A stretch of DNA of 64,000 nt, taken from Podarcis raffonei. Lineage: Eukaryota > Chordata > Lepidosauria > Squamata > Lacertidae. Below the pieces are notes generated by a model, which worked only from the letters and a program-made list of their open reading frames with translations, did not search any database and was not told where the DNA came from. Shown piece after piece: positions 60,185-64,000 of the stretch. A program made the translations under genes and the position numbers. The DNA lies in assembly GCF_027172205.1 (NCBI RefSeq), contig NC_070602.1:130390049-130454048 (forward strand), in the 5' to 3' direction. Numbering within the stretch: the stretch's first letter is position 1; each line of letters starts with the position of its first letter.

Positions 60185-63100
60185 GTAAGTACATCGCCGG
60201 GGTCTGGAAGGGCATAACTGGGTCATCGCAGCAATGGCAACTGTGGCTGAAGCGTTTCTCTTAAGCAAAGTCCATTTTGGCATTGCTGGGCTGCCTGCCC
60301 CTTGCACTTTACGGTCTCTTGGCCTCAGCCATTCATTCATATAGATATATATGTACGTGTATGCAATATTATCATTCATTCTTACCATGGGCAGGGTGAT
60401 GGGGTCAACCAAATAACAGAAACTTACCAGATTAGCTTCCAGTATCTGTAACTGAAGAACCTTATTTCACAGTTAAGAAGCAATAAAGCACCAGCCGTAG
60501 ATTATTTACCCCCAGAATCTAGCATCGACTGATAGGCCTCCCTGGTGGCGGTAATATTCTCATTTATTGATTCATCTGGGTTATTTCCCGAAGTTTGGGC
60601 CACATCGGAAGTCATCCCTATATTCAAAAAGGGCCTTACATCCAATCCAGCTAGTTATAGACCAATTAGCTTGCTACCTGTAATTAGCAATTATATGCAA
60701 AGCATCTTAGTTGATTGGATATATGTATATGTGTGTAATCTGTATCCATGTGCTTGCATTTCATCTTTTTTTGCCTCAGCCATCTCACACCATGCTTCTA
60801 TCTGTGGCACCCGAGAGTAGCAATTTGTGCATGTTGTAAAATGGGCAAAAGTTCAGGAAATCTTGTGCCGAGTGCCTTTAAAGTGCCACAGATGGTTTGT
60901 TTGTTTGTTTGTTTGTTTGTTTTGATTCCAAAACAATTCTCTTGGGTTTGGTTGGTCATCCAGGTTGGGGTAGATGTTACTGGGATTTGATATGGGTGGC
61001 AGGGGCCCATAGTTGCCTTTGACTGGACTTAACCGTCCTAGGGTCCTTTACCATACCTATACAATGGTATATAGTACATGAGTCTGCCCTTTAAAGGTAA
61101 AATATTTCCCATGAAGACGATGGTGGAAATTTGAGATTGATTTTACCTGTTTCTGAATACTGTGTGCAACTGTCTTCTCTCCACAGATACGTAGTAGATG
61201 ATGTTCCTTTCTCTGTCCCAGCTGCTTCTGAAGTTGCTGATCTCAGTAATGTTATCAACAAATTGCTGGAAGCAAAAAATGGTATGTTTATGTTTGAGGG
61301 AAATGGTTTTAAAAGTTTGCCCCCTTGCTATTAGTCGAGAGTTAATTTTAGCTCTCCTTCAGGAGTCTGTAGAGGTGGTTACCACACATACAACTAATCA
61401 CAGTTTACAGTTTTACAGAATTAATTTTTGCAATTAAACACATGATGCTATGGATACCACCTTAGCAAATTCCGTATAAACTCACATTAATTTATTAAAT
61501 TTATATTCAACCCTTCCTCCCAAAGCATATCTTGTTTAGCAAAGCAAACTAGAGTGGAGATACACAATTTTGGGCACAAGACAATTTGTGGCTTATGTAT
61601 GTATTATTTATCTATCACATTTGTAGTTCACACTTCATCTCAAAGTGTCAGAACACTGTTATCCCTGGAGCAGTTTTTTTGTCGTATGGGCTAGGTTGGG
61701 AGACAGTGACTTAGCCAAGGGTCTCCAGTGATCTTTACAAGGAGCAATCTGAACCCAGGGTGAGAACTTCAGTACATAACAGTGACCCCATGGACCAGAG
61801 CACGCCAGGCACTCCTGTCTTCCATTGTCTCCCGTAGTTTGGTCAAACTCATGCTGGTAGCTTCGAGAACACTGTCCAACCATCTCGTCCCCTTTTCCTT
61901 GTGCCCTCAATCTTTCCCAACATCAGGGTCTTTTCCAGGGAGTCTTCTCCTCTCATGAGGTGGCCAAAGTATTGGAGCTTCAGCTTCAGGATCTGTCCTT
62001 CCAGTGAGCACTCAGGGCTGATTTCCTTCAAAATGGAGAGGTTTGATCTCTCCATTCTGGGTCCCACAGATCAAATTAGTACTGCCTACTTCATTATACT
62101 GACTCTCACTGTGGCACCCAGTTGTATTCCTGCTGTGGTCACAGGGCCATTTCACACAGTAAGTTTCTTGTCCAGAAAGCTGGCCCTTGCCTTCCTTGGG
62201 TACATGTTCCAATAGACAAAATCTCTGCACAATCTCTGATAATCTCTGATAATTTTTTGTTTCCTCGTGATTGCTTGCCCAGAAAAGTGTGTTATGTCTA
62301 GGGATTCAAAGAATATTACAGTTGGAACCAAGATGCTGTAACATCCAATTTGCTGAATATGTAATGTGTATCAGTGATATAACTTCTGGTTTGGGGAGCT
62401 AAATCTTTTTTTAAAAAAAGTTTTTATTGTTAAAATAATTCAGCATTAATACACACATATTGCAAATATACAAGCATACAAACATACATTTTATACAATC
62501 CTTTAAAATGTTCAAACATACCTACACTCAATCCCAAAGATATTTCCTTTTCCCATTACCATCCACCACCCCTCACCTCACCTTTGTGTTAGACTTCCAA
62601 TCTACTCAATTGCAATTTCTTTCCACTTCTATTACTTTCTTTCACACACCTTAACCCAATTTCATGCTTCTTTTTCTATTACACATTGTTATCCATCTTA
62701 TTTAGTATTTCAGTATTTAAAACAGAACTTGTTTATTCTAATAGGAGTTCTGATTTTTTAATATGGTTTTGCAAGTATCCTTTAAACACCTTCCAGTCCC
62801 TGTCTATCTTCTCTTTTGAGATCCTTCCAATTTCTCCCATTGTTTTGGATATATTGTAGTACTCCAATAATTTGGCAAGCCACTCTATTTTTGTTGGTAT
62901 AATACCACTTTTCCAATTTTTCGCAATCAATAGCCTTGCGGCTACTGTTGCATATAAATATAATGTTTTGTCTTCTTCCTTTAGACTTCCTGGTACTATT
63001 CCCAATAGAAAACCTTCTGGGGAGCTAAATCTTATCTGCTAACAAAAAACTTGAGAATTTTTGTATTCTCCTGGATAAAGTTTGGTTTCCTGTGATAATT

Positions 63101-63347
63101 TGGTAATATGAGTGTGCATTGTACAGGAATAACTGAAGGCTACATTTTAGACATAGTCACCAAGCCTTCTCAAATGTACAGTGCAAACTGCAGCTTCTGA
63201 GTGTATCATATAAGCTATGCAACCTGACAATTTGTGTTTTCTTTGTCTCTAGAAGGCCACAAATATGTGGAATTTGATTTCCTTATCAACGGACAATTCT
63301 TGCGCATGTCCCTGGTGAGGCACATGGAAGTGGAAAATATCTCAACT
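60144..63347 (+). CDS. WDR12: WDR12, ribosome biogenesis protein (first three coding exons, partial)
   Basis: Exons 60144-60184, 61187-61281 and 63253-63347 join in phase (41, 95 and 95 nt; 77 codons) to [40 protein letters not shown] and [20 protein letters not shown]. This matches the N-terminal NLE domain of WDR12. In the nucleolus WDR12 works with PES1 and BOP1 (PeBoW) in 28S/5.8S rRNA maturation. The WD repeats lie beyond the right edge. All introns are GT-AG. CARF lies on the opposite strand upstream, the same head-to-head arrangement as in human. Confidence 0.95.
60440..60720 (+). mobile_element. LINE RT-domain fragment
   Basis: The frame reads [20 protein letters not shown] and [20 protein letters not shown], the RT start of a jockey/CR1-type LINE. 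In WDR12 intron 1. Confidence 0.7.
61187..61281 (+). CDS. WDR12: WDR12 exon 2
   Basis: 95 nt after acceptor [29 protein letters not shown] and [11 protein letters not shown], closely matching mammalian WDR12. Donor GTATGT. Confidence 0.95.
61753..61780 (-). mobile_element. LTR remnant, family A
   Basis: GGGTGAGAACTTCAGTACAT AACA is the terminal piece of a family A LTR, directly joined to BovB sequence. Confidence 0.7.
61782..62048 (-). mobile_element. BovB LINE fragment
   Basis: An internal piece of the BovB C-terminal region. It begins directly at the end of an LTR remnant (61753-61780). In WDR12 intron 2. Confidence 0.88.
62408..63018 (-). mobile_element. L1 LINE 3' end, short copy
   Basis: 611 bp, same family as 40090-42756, with a perfect 15-bp TSD GGGGAGCTAAATCTT (62393-62407, 63019-63033). 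It encodes the last 90 residues of ORF2 ([20 protein letters not shown]) at over 90% identity to the longer copy. In WDR12 intron 2. Confidence 0.93.
63253..63347 (+). CDS. WDR12: WDR12 exon 3
   Basis: 95 nt after acceptor [30 protein letters not shown] and [11 protein letters not shown]. Donor GTAAGT, ending phase 0. Confidence 0.95.
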
Positions 63348-63926
63348 GTAAGTCATTGGGGTGGGTTTGTGTGTGTCTCTGTGTGTGTAGAGTATAGGCT
63401 CTGGATAATGAGAGTAAGAAATATAGAATCATCCACTTAAATTTGTGCAAAACTCCCAGTTATTGTATCGGGCTGTCTAGCTTGCAAATGTATGACAGAG
63501 CAATTCTAGCCTCCAGAGCTGCTAGCTAGAGACGGCTTAGGATTGGTTAAAAGTGCATCTGCAGTTGGGAGCCCACGTCTGCTACAGAGGCCTCTGTTGT
63601 TCCCATAAAACACAGGCCTGCTTCTTGAAGTAGCCAGTGTAAGGCCCTGGAACGAGGCATTCCAGCAGCAGAGATTACCTTGAATGCATTGGACCAAAAA
63701 GCCCTTCCATTCTCCTGAGAGGCCCAGAATTGAGTCCCTTACTTGAATTAGCGAGGATCTGGTGCAGGTAATTTGCCCCCTTGGTTTCAGGGGGGCAGAG
63801 GGAACTGGAAGAAAATAAGGATTTCTTATAAGAGACCACCTTGTTTTGTTTTCAATATCTATATATGGCTTTTGCTAAGCAGCATACAAATCATAATCTT
63901 GAATAAGTATATAGTATACTAAGTGC

Positions 63927-64000
63927 GGGACGCGGGTGGCGCTGTGGGTTAAACCACAGAGCCTAGGACTTGCCGATCAGAAGGTCGGCGGTACGAATCC
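63927..64000 (+). mobile_element. tRNA-derived squamate SINE (cut by edge)
   Basis: Head GGGACGCGGGTGGCGCTGTG and on to the B box, then the window ends. Confidence 0.9.

Overview
This is vertebrate nuclear DNA, very probably from a squamate reptile and most likely a lacertid-type lizard. The evidence is about fifteen copies of a tRNA-derived squamate SINE (Squam type), six BovB (RTE) LINE pieces, a Sauria-type SINE, L2/CR1 and L1 LINEs, and many short pogo/Tigger-like and hAT MITEs. These sit around three intron-rich host genes. Species and clade are inferred from repeat content and recalled protein families; nothing could be searched.

Host genes. (1) 2018-17222, minus strand: seven exons of a cyclic nucleotide-binding-domain protein that matches the CNBD2 family. 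It is partial: the last exons lie left of the window or were not found, and the N-terminal exons were not identified. (2) 27843-54728, minus strand: fourteen coding exons of CARF (calcium-responsive transcription factor). They join in phase to a 680-codon frame ending in a stop that comes earlier than in the human protein as I recall it. (3) 60144 to the right edge, plus strand: the first three coding exons of WDR12 (ribosome biogenesis, NLE domain), continuing out of the window. CARF and WDR12 are head to head, as in human, around a CpG-rich segment at about 58.69-59.03 kb. A tRNA-Gly(TCC)-like gene lies in an intron of the CNBD2-like gene (14755-14826), and a processed U2 snRNA pseudogene lies at 23511-23629.

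Repeats region by region. 0-6 kb: a 1.2-kb LINE-like insertion with 16-bp target-site duplications (TSDs), two near-identical L1-type 3' ends, a MITE inserted inside a MITE, and a solo LTR. 6-20 kb: L2, BovB, SINEs, LTRs, a hAT MITE with a duplicated body, a 535-bp GATA (Bkm-type) array and a hAT MITE. 20-26.5 kb: two copies of a LINE whose ORF ends in a C2H2 finger (one carrying a MITE whose empty site is visible in the other), BovB, a solo LTR and a Rex1-like LINE. 28-45 kb (CARF introns): L2, SINEs, Tigger-like and hAT MITEs, and a 2.67-kb L1 inserted in a MITE with a 14-bp TSD. 45-57 kb: more MITEs, including a multi-hairpin one, and a 1.03-kb LINE with a 248-codon ORF and 15-bp TSDs. 57.7-58.6 kb: a six-unit minisatellite next to the CpG-rich segment. 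60-64 kb: WDR12 introns with LINE fragments and an L1 tail with a 15-bp TSD.

I found no evidence of a wholly new system. The most useful signals are the CNBD2-like gene beside CARF, the shortened CARF C terminus with a relic of the old end downstream, the GATA array, the promoter-proximal minisatellite, and the readable insertion histories (nested MITEs, an empty-site pair, and perfect TSDs on L1, U2, BovB and an uncommon LINE).
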